Below, one piece after another: positions 41,338 through 53,490 of a DNA stretch of 64,000 nucleotides. The stretch spans positions 188,560,685-188,624,684 of the forward strand of contig CM061914.1 of NCBI GenBank assembly GCA_031002005.1, in the 5' to 3' direction. The position numbers and the translations under genes were made by a program. The notes under the pieces were generated by a model that saw only the letters and a list, made by a program, of their open reading frames with translations, was not told the DNA's origin and did not search any database. Positions within the stretch are counted from its first letter, which is position 1; the number at the start of each line of letters is the position of its first letter. This DNA comes from Vandiemenella viatica (Eukaryota > Arthropoda > Insecta > Orthoptera > Morabidae).

Positions 41338-44300
41338 CTAGGCCGATCTGCCCAAAATTTTTGGGACAAGACCGGCCAAGCAACAAAACTTTAAAACCTT
41401 AGCCACGTTGTCACCGTCGTCATTTAAAATAAGGGACAGATCGTTGGCTAAGCCAACGTCTGCCCTTAGATCTAAAAACGATACACATTCGGTTAAAATG
41501 TGGCGTACCGTCAGAGGTACGCCACAGGCATCACATTCCGGAGGGTCCTCCCGGCGGAGAAGAAAGCTGTGCGTGAGAGGGCAGTGCCCTATACGGAGGC
41601 GAGTAAGGAGAACCTCATCCCTCCTCGCCCGCTGGAAGGAGCTGCTCCACGCCTGAACGGTCGGTTTGACCAGCCGGAGCTTATTATGCTCGACCTCCAG
41701 CCACTGCCTCTGCCAAACGTCGAAAACAAATCTTTTCCCCACCGAGGCAAGGTCAGACTTTGGGACCGGATCAAAGTCAATTCTGACCTTGTTGCAGGCT
41801 AACTTTGCAGCTTCATCAGCTGCCTCGTTCCCTCTGATTCCCACATGGCCTGGTACCCAGCAGAATAACACCTCCTTTCCACGAGATTGAAGGGAAAGGA
41901 GGGCGTCCTGGATGTCCTGGACTAGACGATCTGCTGGATACATATTCCCTATGGCCTGAATACAGCTGAGGGAATCACAGCATATGATGAACAACTTATC
42001 GCGCATTACTTTCATATGCTGGAGCGACTTCAACACGGCATAGCATTCGGCGGTGTAAACACTGCACGTGCCGTCCAATTTGAATGTGTAAGTCGCTCGA
42101 GGGAACACTACGGAGCAACCAACTCCGTTAGCCTGCTTAGACCCATCCGTATACACCGGGGTAAACATGTGATACTGGTTTAAAACATCACTAAAAATTC
42201 TAATAAAAACATTATCGGCGGTACACAGCTTGTTGTGCCGCGATAATTCTAAAATTGTTCTGGGCCTCTTTAAAAGCCAGGGAGGAGATTTACTCCAACC
42301 CTGGTGATAAAAGGAAGGAAGCTCGAATCCGTATTGTTCTAAAATAGCCTTTGTACGGTAGCTGAACGGTTTAGTGGCTCTATGCCGGTTGTATAGAGCC
42401 GCTCGTAGTTGGGATGGAGCACTATGTCGTGCACGGGACTGCCAGGTGTTATGGCAACCTGCAGGTAGTGTCGCACCATGAGGAGTTGCCGGCGGATGGC
42501 AAGCGGGCGGCTCGCCCGAGTCAGCACAAATGCTGACAATAGGGCTGGTGCGATATGCACCTATGGCGAGCCGAATTCCTGCATGGTGGACACTGTCCAA
42601 TATACGCAGATAACTGTCCCGTGCCGAACCATAGACTATGCAACCGTATTCCAACCGTGACCGTACAAAGGCTCTGTAAAATTGTAGCAGGCAGGAGCGG
42701 TCAGCGCCCCATGACCTGCCACACAGGCATTTTAAAAACATTTAGAGCTTTAGAGGCTCTGGCTTTCACATCTTTAAGATGTGGCAGCCAGGTTAGCCTA
42801 GTGTCTAAAATGAGGCCCAGAAACCTAACAGTGTCAGTAAAACGTAAAACGGTGTTCCTCAAGGTAAGGTGAGGCTCTGGTAAAAGAGTCCTACTACGAC
42901 TAAAAAGTACACACCGGGTTTTCTCGGCAGAGAAACGAAAACCGGTGTGCACTGACCATTCATCCAGCCTGTTCAGCGTGAGTTGCAACTGCCGCTCAGC
43001 GCTTCTCAGGCTGGATGAAGCAATAAATATTAAAAAATCGTCCACATATAAGGAGAACCGTAAGGGACTCCTTATGACGAGTGGATATACTGTTAATCGC
43101 TATGGCGAAAAGGGTCACGCTTAAAACTGACCCCTGAGGAACACCGTTTTCCTGAATAAAAATGTCAGACACTTCACTACCGACTCGGTACCGGAAGCAA
43201 CGTCCAGATAAAAATGATTTTAAAAAACGGGGGTAGGTTTCCCCTAAAAACCCCAGTCATGTAATTGTTTAAAAATAACATGCCGCCAGGTAGTATCGTA
43301 GGCCTTCTCAGATATCGAAAAATATCCCCACCAGATGTTGGCTGCGGATGAACGCATCCTGTATCGCCGCTTCCAGCAGGATCAGGTGTCCAAGGTGGAA
43401 CGGAACTTCCTGAATCCACACTGAAAGCGGCTCAGCAGATTACGGGATTCAAGACACCAGACGAGGCGGCGGTTAACCATCCTCTCCAGTGTCTTAACCA
43501 CGCAGCTAGTCCAAGGCAATACTACGATAACTACCTGGCAACAATTTGTCTTTGCCAGGTTTTAAAACTGGAATTAGTGTTGCTTCTTTCCACGAGTCGG
43601 GGAAGTGTCCACCGGTCCATATGTCATTAAAAGTATCCAGAAGGTACTCCTTAGCATCTTTACTAAGATGCCTCAGCATCTGGCACTGGATCAGATCAGG
43701 CCCTGGAGCAGTGTCGTTAGCGCTATTCACGCTGACTCCAGTTCCCAAAATGTAAATGGCGATTGTATGCCTCTGTATTCGACGAATCAAAGCACAGCGC
43801 GCGCCTCTCGGCAGCAACTCTTTGTCGCTGGAACCGAGGTTCAAAGTTGGCCGATGAAGTGACGGCGGCGAAGTTCTCCGCCATCAGCTGCGCTATGCTT
43901 CGTTCGTCGGTAATAATACGTCCATGATCCAGTAATCCAGATACTGGTGGGCGAGAGTACCTTCCGGATATTCGGCGGATGGACTCCCATACTTTTGACG
44001 AAGGAGTGGAACGATTAATAGTGCTCACAAAGTTCTGCCATGACCTTTTCTTGCTGTCTTTAATAACTCGACGCGCCTTAGCTCTAGCAATACGAAACGC
44101 TGCTAGGTTGTCAGTTGTAGGGCCCAACCTAAAACGACGTAGCGCCCGTCTACGACCCTGGATGGCGGAACGACAATCGTCGTTCCACCAGGGGACGGGC
44201 GTCCTTCGCAGCGTTCCGGAGCCTTTCGGCATGGAGACGTCAGCTGCACGGTGAATCACTTCGGTCAAGTGATTCACCTTCTCCTGTATACTGCCACAGG

Positions 44301-45033
44301 GCTGTAGCAGTACAGAACGGCAGAAGAGCTGCCAGTCTGCACCGCTGACGTTCCATTTACGCCGGTTTATTACCTCCTCCCGCTCACACTCAACGTGCAT
44401 CCAAACAGGGAAGTGGTCGCTTCCATGTAGGTCGCGATCCACCTCCCAATGCACGGAGTCCGCGATGGAGGGAGAACACAAAGAAAGGTCAATGGCAGAA
44501 GACGTACCGGTAGCAGTGGTGAAATGAGTCATTTGCCCTGTATTTAGGATACAAATTTCCTCCTGCTCTATCAATCTACCAACCACTCGGCCCCGGGGGC
44601 AATCTGTGGTGGAACCCCACAACGCACTGTGGGCGTTGAAATCTCCCAAAAGGAGAAAGGACCGAGTGAGTTGTCGTATAATACCAACCAGGTCGTCGTA
44701 GTCGACGGACAAACTGGGTGGCAGATAGATAGAGCATACGGTCAGTTGGATAGGACCGTGTATTTTCACCGCTACTGCTTGTAATGGGGAGGTGAGAGCA
44801 ACGGGTTCGGAATGGACGGTATTTAAGACAAACACCGCCACTCCCCCTTTCGCTCGATCACCCTCGGTATCGTCTTTCCTGTACAGGTCGTAGCCTCTTA
44901 GCACAGGTTGGTGTGTCGGTCTAAAGTGTGTCTCTTGCAGACACAAACACAAGGGTTTAGACCGCGCTAAGAGTTCTACTTCCTCTTTGTGAGCCTGAAA
45001 ACCATTCAGGTTCCACTGCAGTATGGGAGCCAT
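41338..45033 (-). pseudogene. I-like element ORF2 (APE, RT, RNase H), frameshifted
   Basis: Starts ATG at 45033, one base after the ORF1 stop (TGAGATG). The APE-type endonuclease (45033 to about 44350) shows LQWNLNGF, CLQETHF, LLLGDFNAHSALWGS and SDHFPV. The frame breaks near 43725. RT blocks follow in pieces: NSANDTAPGPDLIQ, WKEATLIPVLKPGKD, a decayed F-DIEKAYD region near 43310 and YVDDFLIF at 43045. The frame from 42741 to 41338 carries RNase H (PVYTDGSK, CYAVLKSL, CDSLS, WVPGHVGIRGNEAADEAA) and CDACGVPLTVRHILTEC. The usual catalytic Asp/Glu positions of RNase H look present. In an active element this enzyme nicks DNA and copies the RNA. Several frameshifts make it non-functional here. Confidence 0.9.
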
Positions 45034-45034
45034 C

Positions 45035-46593
45035 TCACCTATGCAGGACCACCCGCCCCGGGTCGGGTGGGTCAGAGTCCGGTGTCTCCTGAGGAACGGG
45101 ACCAGGATCGTCCACCACCATTGTGTTGTCTTCAGGGTCCGAAGACGATTCTCGTTGGAAGGCCTCGGAGTCATGCGGATTTTTCTTCCGCTGAGGCCTT
45201 CCCCCCTTCTTCTCCCTGCCAGTTGGAGAACTGGGAGGGGAAGTAGAAGGGGACTTCAAGAACACAGTGGGGTCCGTGTGTTTAAACTTCGGACCCCGAA
45301 CCTTCTGCACAGTTTGCCATCCGCTACTAGCTGATGGCGTTGTTACAGCTTCATCTTTTCGTATTGTAGCCAACGACACCACGGCTGTGGCTACTGTAGC
45401 GGAAGGCTGTGCCTCTGCTGGTGGGGACTGCTGGACCTGCTGTCTTGCTGGTCGAGGTTGCAGACGCGCTGCTACCGACGTCCGCGGTCTTAGGTGTTAT
45501 GGCCTTTGTGGCTTTGGCGCCACAATTGCATTGACATGAGCACGTTTGTACTTGTGCCCATGTCTGCAAAGGACGTCTGTGTGGCAACGCTTTCCTTCTT
45601 GACGGGAGTAGACAAGGTTTTGGCGAAACTGGTAGCGAAGACGGGAGGCGCAAGGGCCTTAAACCTCTTCTTCGCTTCGCCATAAGGTAGTCGTTCCTTG
45701 GTCTTTAACTCCTGTATCTTCTTTTCATCGAGATACAATCGACACTCCCTGCTCCAGGCTGGATGTGATCCGGAGCAGTTGACACACACCTGCGGGAGGG
45801 TACAACTACTACCTGGCTCGTGTGCAGCCTTTCCACATTTCCCACAGGTGGGGTTGCCCTTACACGTCATTGTCGTATGCCCGAACCGTTGGCACTTAAA
45901 ACAGCGCATAGGGTCCGGGACATACTGACGGATATTTAGATTTAAATAGCCGGCCTTTATGGCTTTGGGCAACGTTGGAGTGTCGAACGTCAAGACGAAG
46001 GTGGCAGTCTTCTCAAGATTGCCGTTAACCCTTCGTTTGATCTGCCTTACCTCGACCACGTGATCTGTTGACCACTCCTTAAGGAGTTCCTCGGTCTCAA
46101 TATCGATAAGGTCGCGGCATGTGACCACGCCCTTACTCGAATTAAGAGTTTTGTGGAGTTCGCACTTAACTGCGAACTCCCCGAGTTTCTCAGACTTAAG
46201 GAGAAGGACAGCCTGCTTATGGGTAGATGTTTCCAAAAGCAGGGTCCCGTTCCTCAACTTCTTGACTGATTTAAGGGTCCCAGCAAGACCCTCCAACCCT
46301 TTTTGTATATAAAAGGGGGACACCTTCTCGAAGGATCCCTCCTTCCTGGACATTATTATGAAGGCATTGTCAATTACAAAGTCCTTCCTGTTACTGTACT
46401 CATTTTCTGGAGGAGGGCTTTCAACCCTCGCCCGCTTTTTGGAACTGGGTGTATTTTTATTAGCCTGCGACACACCCGGGCCGCAGGGGTTTTTGTTTTG
46501 TTTGTGAGGAGTAATTTTTGATCCCACGAGCAAAACAGGTTTATAAAGGAATGCTGCTACAACAGGGGTGCGCAGGTGCCCCTGAGGTTGCAC
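45035..46593 (-). pseudogene. I-like element ORF1 (gag-like, three zinc knuckles)
   Basis: The open frame from 46593 to 45490 begins with a basic low-complexity region, then an RRM-like middle part (NAFIIMSRKEGSFEKVSPFY ... GTLLLETSTHKQAVLLL) and three knuckles: CFKCQRFGHTTMTC, CGKCGKAAHEPGSSC and CVNCSGSHPAWSREC. Two frameshifts (about 45560 and about 45400) move the reading to 45683-45351 and then 45382-45035, which ends TGA at 45037-45035. The protein would coat the element RNA. The start could be upstream of 46593. Confidence 0.88.
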
Positions 46594-46853
46594 GTTAGCG
46601 GGTGGTTCGCCTCACCACTCATCCACCTCCTCAGCACGTGTCCGACCGTGAGGTTGAGGGTTTTTTTTATAGAGGTTTGTACCGTCCTCGCGATCCGGGC
46701 GATGAAGCCAAGATCCCCGTTCTCCTAGGCACACAACGTTCCACCGCCACGCCCTACGGTGGTCGTTGAAGCATGGTAGGAGTTTACGGTGTGGGAAACT
46801 TGCGGCGCTCACAAGTTTCCAGCTCGGGCACCGCGAGTTCGCCAAACCCGTAC

Positions 46854-46866
46854 CTGCTCCGATGGC
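46854..46866 (+). repeat. Target-site duplication of the I-like element (5' side)
   Basis: CTGCTCCGATGGC, identical to 40907-40919, directly beyond the element 5' end (sense GTACGGGTTTGGCG). Confidence 0.92.
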
Positions 46867-47670
46867 CATGTTAGGGGACATCCGAGAGCTTGTCTGGTAT
46901 TAATTCCTCACGAGAAGACCGGTAATCTTGAGCTGTGAGTGAATGAGTGTTGTGAACGCAAGCAATAATTTTATTTGACTCCAAACGATAGAAAGTGAGC
47001 TCATTTTAGCAGTTGATTAAGATTATTTCGACAAACAACTTTCTATTCCAAGTAACTACTCGTGATTTTTTTCGCTTTCCTATTCTCAAATCGTAGTTGG
47101 AAGGGAGTCCATTTTACTCTTGGCTGTTTGTGACGGCTGGATCTATTCTGAGATTGTGAAATTCTTGTAACCACGCCGACATAGCTGTTAAAGATGTTTA
47201 CAGTTCTAAAGATAGAAAATCGAAGCGCACACTTTTGAGTGTTTAGTGGTATTTTTAACGCCGTATTCTTCTTGATCTTACTTGCGTCAACAGATACGGT
47301 CATGAAAGTTACTTTATTATAACTTTGGACTTATCTCGTATAAACAGTAAACAAAAATATTGCTACTCGCCAATAGTAATTAAGGATGTTAATGAAGAAA
47401 TGTGTATCATTACGAAGGCAGGAAGTCTTGTAGGCTGAAGCAATTGAGACGATGATCTTGTTGGATAAGTGAGGAGGTCGCCGGCCCCGTCAGCACAGGG
47501 GCTAGCACGTGCTGATGATCGCCGGCTCGACTCCGGCCAAGACCATGGGTGATCTTAAACAAGTGTTTTGTATTGTCTTTCACTTTAATAGTAACTAACG
47601 CTTGAAATGACTAATACAAGCATGTAGATAAAATGAATTAAAACCCCTTTTATTGCCTGAACGGGTTAAT
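46867..47670. other. Mostly unassigned; one SINE-like block
   Basis: At 47470-47545 CAGCACAGGGGCTAGCACGT and the B-box-like GGCTCGACTCC suggest the head of a further SINE. Otherwise AT-rich with no gene. Confidence 0.4.
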
Positions 47671-47910
47671 CATTTTTTTTTTTACCTGCTTAACGTCTCT
47701 TAACAGCGAGGTCTTTAGAGACGGGAAAGGATGGGGGGCAAGGAATGGTAAGGAATTCAGCCATGGCCTTTTGAAGGAAGCATCCCAGCATTTGCCTGGA
47801 GTGATTTGGGAAACCATGGAAAACCCAAATGTGGATGCCCGGACGGGGATACGAACCGGCGTATTCCCGAATGCGAGGGAGAGCGCTAACCGTTATACCA
47901 CCACGCTCGG
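47671..47910 (-). mobile_element. tRNA-derived SINE (family A)
   Basis: Minus strand: CCGAGCGTGGTGGTATAACG head, CGCATTCGGGAATACGCC, B-box GGTTCGTATCC (one change), standard body and the AGAGACGTTAAGCAGG tail with T run at 47671-47682. Same subtype as 33121-33360. Confidence 0.92.
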
Positions 47911-47968
47911 TCGGGTTAATCAGCAAAGACATGCTGATCCATTGTTTCAAATGTGCATTTCTGAATGG

Positions 47969-48235
47969 GAGTGTCCATAAACTTCGTAGCCCGGTCTAGG
48001 GAGGGGGGAGCGGTTGGCTGGAAAGCTACGCTGGGCTACGTGGGGAGGGGGGACGGTTTCCGAGCCAAGCCACGAAGCTTTTCATTCATATTATTTGGGG
48101 AGCGTTCATAAACTACGTAGACCTATTTTGGCCTCCTGTGAACCCCTCCTCCGCCCACGAAGCCCGATGTGGCATTTGCTCCTACCTCCCCCCCTCCTCC
48201 AGGTAGCTTTTCGCCCTATTGATTCCAGAAGACCG
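47969..48235. mobile_element. Two fragments of the Harbinger-like MITE family
   Basis: 47969-48090 reads GGGAGTGTCCATAAACTTCG ... GAGCCAAGCCACGAAGCTTT. From about 48099, GGGGAGCGTTCATAAACTAC starts a second terminus in the other orientation, with CCTACCTCCCCCCCTCC inside. Related to 35861-36239 and 57878. Confidence 0.65.
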
Positions 48236-49797
48236 ATGCAAGAAGTCTGTTTGACAGAGCGAATTTTCGACCATGACAAACATGAAAACCAAACATCGTC
48301 ACCGATTTCAACACGAAGATGATTTTAAGTTGAAGCTGAGTAAACAGATACCATATTTCTCATATTTGTGCAAAGAGAAACGTGTACATTTGTCCCATTA
48401 AACTCAAATGAACATTCAAGAGTTATTAGAATTTTTATAATAACACTTTTGAACATTTGTGATTTTTTTGATGTTTCTTATTGGATTAAAATTTAATAAT
48501 TCTGTAAACACTGGTTTCATTTTTTAAATTTGTTATTTCAAGTATCAAGGGGTACGCGAGATTGAACTCTTCCATGATGTGGTACTCGGAAAAAATTAAT
48601 TGTTAACCATAGGCGAATGCTGGGACGATATACAAACTACACATTTCACAAACGAAAAGTACACTTATCATATACAACACACAAAGTTACACTTTCGCAG
48701 ACAAATGGCAACCTCGACTCTCCTCCAATAGATTAAGTACGACGGGCCTAGCCGGTTAGGTAAAGAAAATAAGGAAGGATGTGGAAAGTAATCCTTTATT
48801 TACGTGTGTGTCTCTGTTAGGAGACGTCCCATTACCTTGCCATACGCTCTACTCTAGTTATGACTAAGGATTTTACAGAAATATTGTAAAGTGTGTTCGT
48901 TGCGGCACTCCTGCCTTCATCTGTGGCTAGTGAAGGATTTTCCCACCATATTCCTTCTCTCCTTTATTATATATGATTATCTAAGCTCACTCACCTCGAT
49001 AGCTATTGGCTGAAGAATGGTGATGTTGCGCGCCATCCGTCGCTCGCAAATTAACAGTGGCCAGATATATCATTAGAAGAAATTCGAGGTTATGTTCACA
49101 ATTTAACAACTAAGCAACTGTTACAAATATCATTGCCATTATACATTCATTAAGTATGCTTTTTGTAGCACTTCATAGTAAAAAAAATATCGATAAACTT
49201 TAGTGTTGAAAAATTGTTTTTGACCAAAGATTACACATTACGGTTTATTTGTTTTTGTACGTATTTTACTGTTCTTTATTTATGTTTGCTATACATAGTT
49301 ATTAAGTTATTGAAAGCAGACTTCAGACCAAATATGTTACCGAACTGAGTATTCTGGAATTCATTTCTTAGGAGTTATTCAACTATTTAATAATCTGGAA
49401 TCTGTATTAATTTCTTTGGCCGTTATATTCACTATGCCCGAAGATTACAAGTATGTTTGCCCAGCCTCAATAAAAAAAAATTAAAAAATAAAAATTGATG
49501 CTTTCGAAGTAATTGTGCACTTCCTTTAAACAGAAATTCTTCAAATTTCGCAGAGTTAATTTTTAGGGTCAAATATAAGTTTGTATTTCACCTAGTTCGA
49601 ATCTACCAACCGCGACCTTTAAAACAATAATGCGATCGCGCGATCGTCCCTGTCCGTGTTTTATACGTCTTTTCATACTTCTGAGTTCTTCAAGCTCAAG
49701 AGATTTTATTCACCCTAGGGGTGTATTACAGTTCAAGTTCGTATTTGGACAGATCACGTCAACCTGTCATAATATTCGAGCTTAAATACTGGAACTA
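48236..49797. other. AT-rich, no gene; holds a family-D repeat
   Basis: 48620-48712 is a minus-strand copy of the repeat at 20090-20165 (AAGTACACTTATCATATACA complement). Nothing else recognised. Confidence 0.5.
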
Positions 49798-49805
49798 TTC
49801 TAGAC

Positions 49806-50132
49806 CAGTGGTTCCCAATTATTTTTTCCCAAGTACCACTGCAAGAAGGAGCTCAACCGCGCGTACCCCTTACAGTTGAAATGATAAATAAATGAATTCG
49901 TTTATCCCAGTAGAGTGCTTCTCACAACCACAAGATTACAATAATATAATCGACACAAACACAGTTTATCTTAAAATATATTTGGGTGATAGTAATGTTT
50001 CTTTTGGCTGATAAAAGTGGATTTTTTTCAATTATTTTAGTGATCACCTTAGCCAAGAGACTACCGCGCGTACCCCCTGAAGAAACCTCACGTACCCCTG
50101 GGGGTACGCTTACCACTAATTGGGAACTACTG
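49806..50132 (+). mobile_element. hAT MITE with perfect 8-bp target duplication
   Basis: TIRs CAGTGGTTCCCAATTA and complement of CAGTAGTTCCCAATTA. The duplication TTCTAGAC occurs at 49798-49805 and 50133-50140. Subterminal GTACCCCTTAC / GGGGGTACGC blocks are typical of this hAT group. 327 bp, non-coding. The short minus ORF 49922-50116 is incidental. Confidence 0.93.
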
Positions 50133-50140
50133 TTCTAGAC

Positions 50141-50607
50141 CAAGACAACACGCAAAAAACTGTCTCGGGCTTACACTAGTGTATAATAAACACATCTGAG
50201 AATTATTGTCTTAACGCTTCTGAGATTTATTGTAATCCTGACAGTGCACGGTGTCAGCAACAATTAGTCCGAACAGTTTCATCCGCAACTATTTTGAGAT
50301 TTTCGTTTTGTACGGTACACGCAGTGTATTGTATTTGTCCGGCTTTAATCCAGTGCGGCATTTGGCGTTTATCAGTGTAGCCACCAGATAACCCCGGCGT
50401 TGTGCAAACTGAGCTTGTTTATCGGCTGGTAATGGGTCAGGCTAATTGTGGACAAGGTTGGTCATCCTGTCTCTACACGACACTACACTGTTGTCTGTAT
50501 CAACTGTTGTTCTGCTTCCCTCCAGAGTCCAGGATATTATTCAAAACAACCTAAACCCTCAAACAAATTTTTGGGGGACAGAAGGAGTAGAACTTTTCGC
50601 CTCATTG
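50141..50607. other. Nothing recognised
   Basis: No repeat or coding match. Confidence 0.4.
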
Positions 50608-50943
50608 ACGTCGATGTCATTGGTGGTGGGAGAGGATTGGCGACAAGGAACGGGAAGGGATTCGGCCACAGATTTCTGAAGGAACCATTTCAGCATTCGC
50701 CTGGAGTGATTTGTGGAATCTATGAAAAATCTAAATTTCAATGGCCGGACGATTTCATTAGTGGTCTGATAGGATTTGGGACTAAGAACGGGAAGGAATT
50801 CGTCCACAGATTTGTGAAGGAACCTTTTCGGCACTCGCCTGGAGTGATTTCTGGAAACTATCGTAAACATAAGCTTCGATGGCTGGACGGGGATTCAAAC
50901 CGGTGTCCTCCTGATCGCCAGGCCTAAGAGTTACCACGTTCGG
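50608..50943 (-). mobile_element. Two tandem partial SINE family A copies
   Basis: The minus-strand body occurs twice: 50759-50943 with the tRNA-like head and B-box (GGTTTGAATCC), and 50608-50758 as a headless body. Each has forms of GGAACGGGAAGG, GAAGGAACC and TTCGCCTGGAGTGATTTG on the plus strand. The plus ORF 50448-50927 is incidental. Confidence 0.8.
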
Positions 50944-51279
50944 TACAAACTACGAAAATGGAATTATGGGGCAAAATGTTGACTTATATTTCAATTTTAT
51001 ACATCTAGGATAAAATTTTGGTCTAGAAACAATTGGAGGGACTTTTTTATTATATATATATATATAAAAAAACAGGACTTTCAGTTTTCACAGCCATTCA
51101 ACCAGGTACACATCGTTTATATCAATTACACAAATGTATATCGTTAATCGAGATTTCAAGTTTGTATCAATTGTATGTCCATACATACATCACTCCTTAA
51201 GTATTCGTATTTACAACATGTCAGACGAAATACGAATGGCACAACACTAAATTTTAAAAAAAAAAAATAGAAAACACCC
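50944..51279. other. Nothing recognised
   Basis: TA microsatellite at about 51051-51066. Confidence 0.4.
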
Positions 51280-51700
51280 TCGCTTTAGGCCAGACTTCGT
51301 TGATATTATTCCGGATGCTTAGCAGTTGTGTTGGATGTCCAGGTTTGGAAGTTCTTCTACCAGCACTTCTCTTTCCTGGTATTTTACCCTGTAAGCCGCA
51401 TGACTTGGCAACTGCTACTATTCCTCATCATGTGACCAAGATATCGTTTTTTTCCGAGTTTTCACGATGGTCAATATTTGCATATCCTTTTTCATTTTTC
51501 GGAACACTACAGCAATGGTCTGTCCATGGTATATTCAACATTCTTCAGTAGGGCCACATTTTAAAAGCCTCTAACTTTTTACAGACTTTTTCTGTTAATA
51601 TCCACGATTCAAAGCCACACAGGAGGAAGAGAACACATCAGCAGTGCCAAAGTTTCATCTTTATGGCTATTGATAAATTACGACTTTTAAAAAGATTGTT
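51280..51700 (-). mobile_element. LINE ORF2 C-terminal relic
   Basis: The minus strand reads in broken frames ESWILTEK, then an EAFK-WP-RMLNIPWTDH-like block, and GLQGKIPGKRSAGRRTSKP near 51380. This resembles the ...LQGKI-GKRS-GRRR... tail of insect LINEs. Strongly decayed. Confidence 0.6.
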
Positions 51701-52488
51701 CATTTTGCCGGCTTTACTAGTACGTGGCTTTAGCTCATCATAGGCTTGAACATGTATATAATTTGTTAATATTGTTTTTCCGTTGCATAGTTATGGCCAC
51801 AGAAGTTCACATGAAAGTAGTATGTTTAGTCTTTGCTGCTGTATTGTTTAATATTAAGAATCTTTGCTGCAGTGCGCGTCAGTCTTTTGTTAAATTATTA
51901 TAAAAGTAGCTCAGAGAGTAATTGTTTCGGAGAGTGACACAAAAACTGCATAAAAGAGACGTATTTGTGTACATTGCTTGCGGACAGGAGATTATTTTAC
52001 TCTAAACTGACTGTTGTTTAAGAACTCCTGAGCAAAGAAGTGCAACCGATGTTATTTCACGGAAATCAAAAGGTCAGTTCCGACATTTTTGTTTGCATCA
52101 TCTTTTGCTCTTGTGCGATGGGATAATGCAGTGATAAGCGAGATCAAATCTTTGAGAGCGGTACTAAGCTGACTGCAACATTGATAGCGATATTTACTCG
52201 ATATGGAGCAGTACAATAAAACTCGCAAACTTTTGTGCTAATTCGAAAGCCACATTATCGGTTGAATAACAGCGTTCAGTGATTAAAGTTTTTATATGTC
52301 ACAAATGATAACTCACGTCAAAAATTGATATGAGGACGCTACGCAACAAAATACCACCATTACAATCTTCCGCAGCCTTCCTGTCGATTGTGAAAAGCCA
52401 AGGAGTGGGCTGTATTACACCTTGCAAAGCTGCTTACTAGGTAAATTTAACCGCGGTGCTTTCATCTCTCCTTATACAATGTGTATAG
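51701..52488. other. Nothing recognised
   Basis: No coding or repeat assignment. Confidence 0.4.
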
Positions 52489-53490
52489 TTATTATTATTA
52501 TTATTTAATTGCAATGGAGCACAGGCTCCGGTGGCAATTTCCCTACACACCCATCTTTCCCCTATCCTGCACCCCCCTACATTTGCCCTCTACAAATTTT
52601 ATCTTTAAATTCTTTCAAAGTTTTCGGTAAATTATTCATCATTTCTCTTGGTAACTCATTCCAATCCCTGACACCCTTACCTAAAAAAGAGAATCTACCC
52701 ACACCCTTGTGCCTGAAATCGAGTGCCAGCTTGAGTTCATGGTCATCTTTTCCCTTCCATGCACTACTTTTCATACCTATTGCAATATCTTTCCATGCCT
52801 CATCGCCAGTATATACCCTGTACACTCCCATGACCCTCCTAATACTCCTCCTGTCTTGCAATGAATCCCATTCCAGCTCCTTTATCATATCCGTCACTGA
52901 TTGCATTCTGCGATAATTTCCAGAAACAAATCTAGCAGCCCTTTTTTGCACCCTCTCCAACTCCTGTATTTGATACGTAAAATGTGGGTCCCATACTACA
53001 CTACCATATTCGAGCAATGGTCTTACCAAAGTTTTGTAACCCAATTCCTTTACTTCTCTCGTACATCCCCTCATCACTCTCTCCAACAAGTGCAGAACTT
53101 TGAAACCTTTTCCTACCACCTGTCCTATGTGTCCTGCCCAGTTAAGTTTGTTATCAAAAGTAATTCCAAGATATTTGCATTTCAAATCTTCAGCAAGCAA
53201 TTCTTTCCCCACCTTATATTCATAATTAACCTTTTGTTTTTTATTTGTGTATCTAATAAGCTGACTCTTCTTTGCATTTATCTTCATTCCATGTTTACCA
53301 ACCCAAATAGATATCCTGTCCAGATCACCCTGCAACTGTTTACAATCCTCTATCGTTTTGATTCTTTTATACACCATTATGTCATCTGCAAACAATCTAA
53401 TTTCAGATAGTAAACAATCAACACAATTATTCATTAGAATAATGAATAGCAATGGTCCAATACGCTACCCTGTGGCACACCCATTTTTAC
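52489..53490 (-). mobile_element. L2/CR1-like LINE, 3' part (copy B, open frame)
   Basis: A 291-codon open frame (53452-52577) begins LFIILMNNCVDCLLSEIRLF with catalytic FADD at 53392-53381, then MKINAKKSQLIRYTN, YLGITFDNKLNWAGHIGQVV, KTLVRPLLEYGSVVWDPHF, RAARFVSGNYRRMQSVTDMI and ends KFKDKICRGQM-like (KEFKDKICRGQM). Upstream, VPQGSVL is one frame off (missing base at about 53462). The 3' UTR ends in a TAA-type microsatellite. The best-preserved LINE frame of this family here; the 5' part is absent. Confidence 0.92.

Larger units (their letters stand above)
40920..46853 (-). mobile_element. Full-length I-superfamily non-LTR retrotransposon
   Basis: 5,934 bp on the minus strand, bounded by a perfect 13-bp target duplication. 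Order 5' to 3': a leader of about 260 bp or more from 46853, ORF1 (gag-like, CCHC knuckles), ORF2 (APE endonuclease, reverse transcriptase, RNase H, C-terminal Cys/His), a 3' UTR with five hairpins, and a short TTG-type (AAC on the sense strand) 3' tail at 40920-40940. RNase H plus APE plus ORF1 knuckles places it in the I/Jockey superfamily, nearer the RNase H-bearing I-type branches. Both ORFs have frameshifts, so it is complete in length but not active as read. Confidence 0.93.

Noticed and set aside
41408..41890. Plus-strand ORFs opposite the RNase H domain
   Set aside because: Antisense shadows of the LINE ORF2.
50448..50927. 159-codon plus ORF
   Set aside because: Antisense reading through two SINE copies; no domain.
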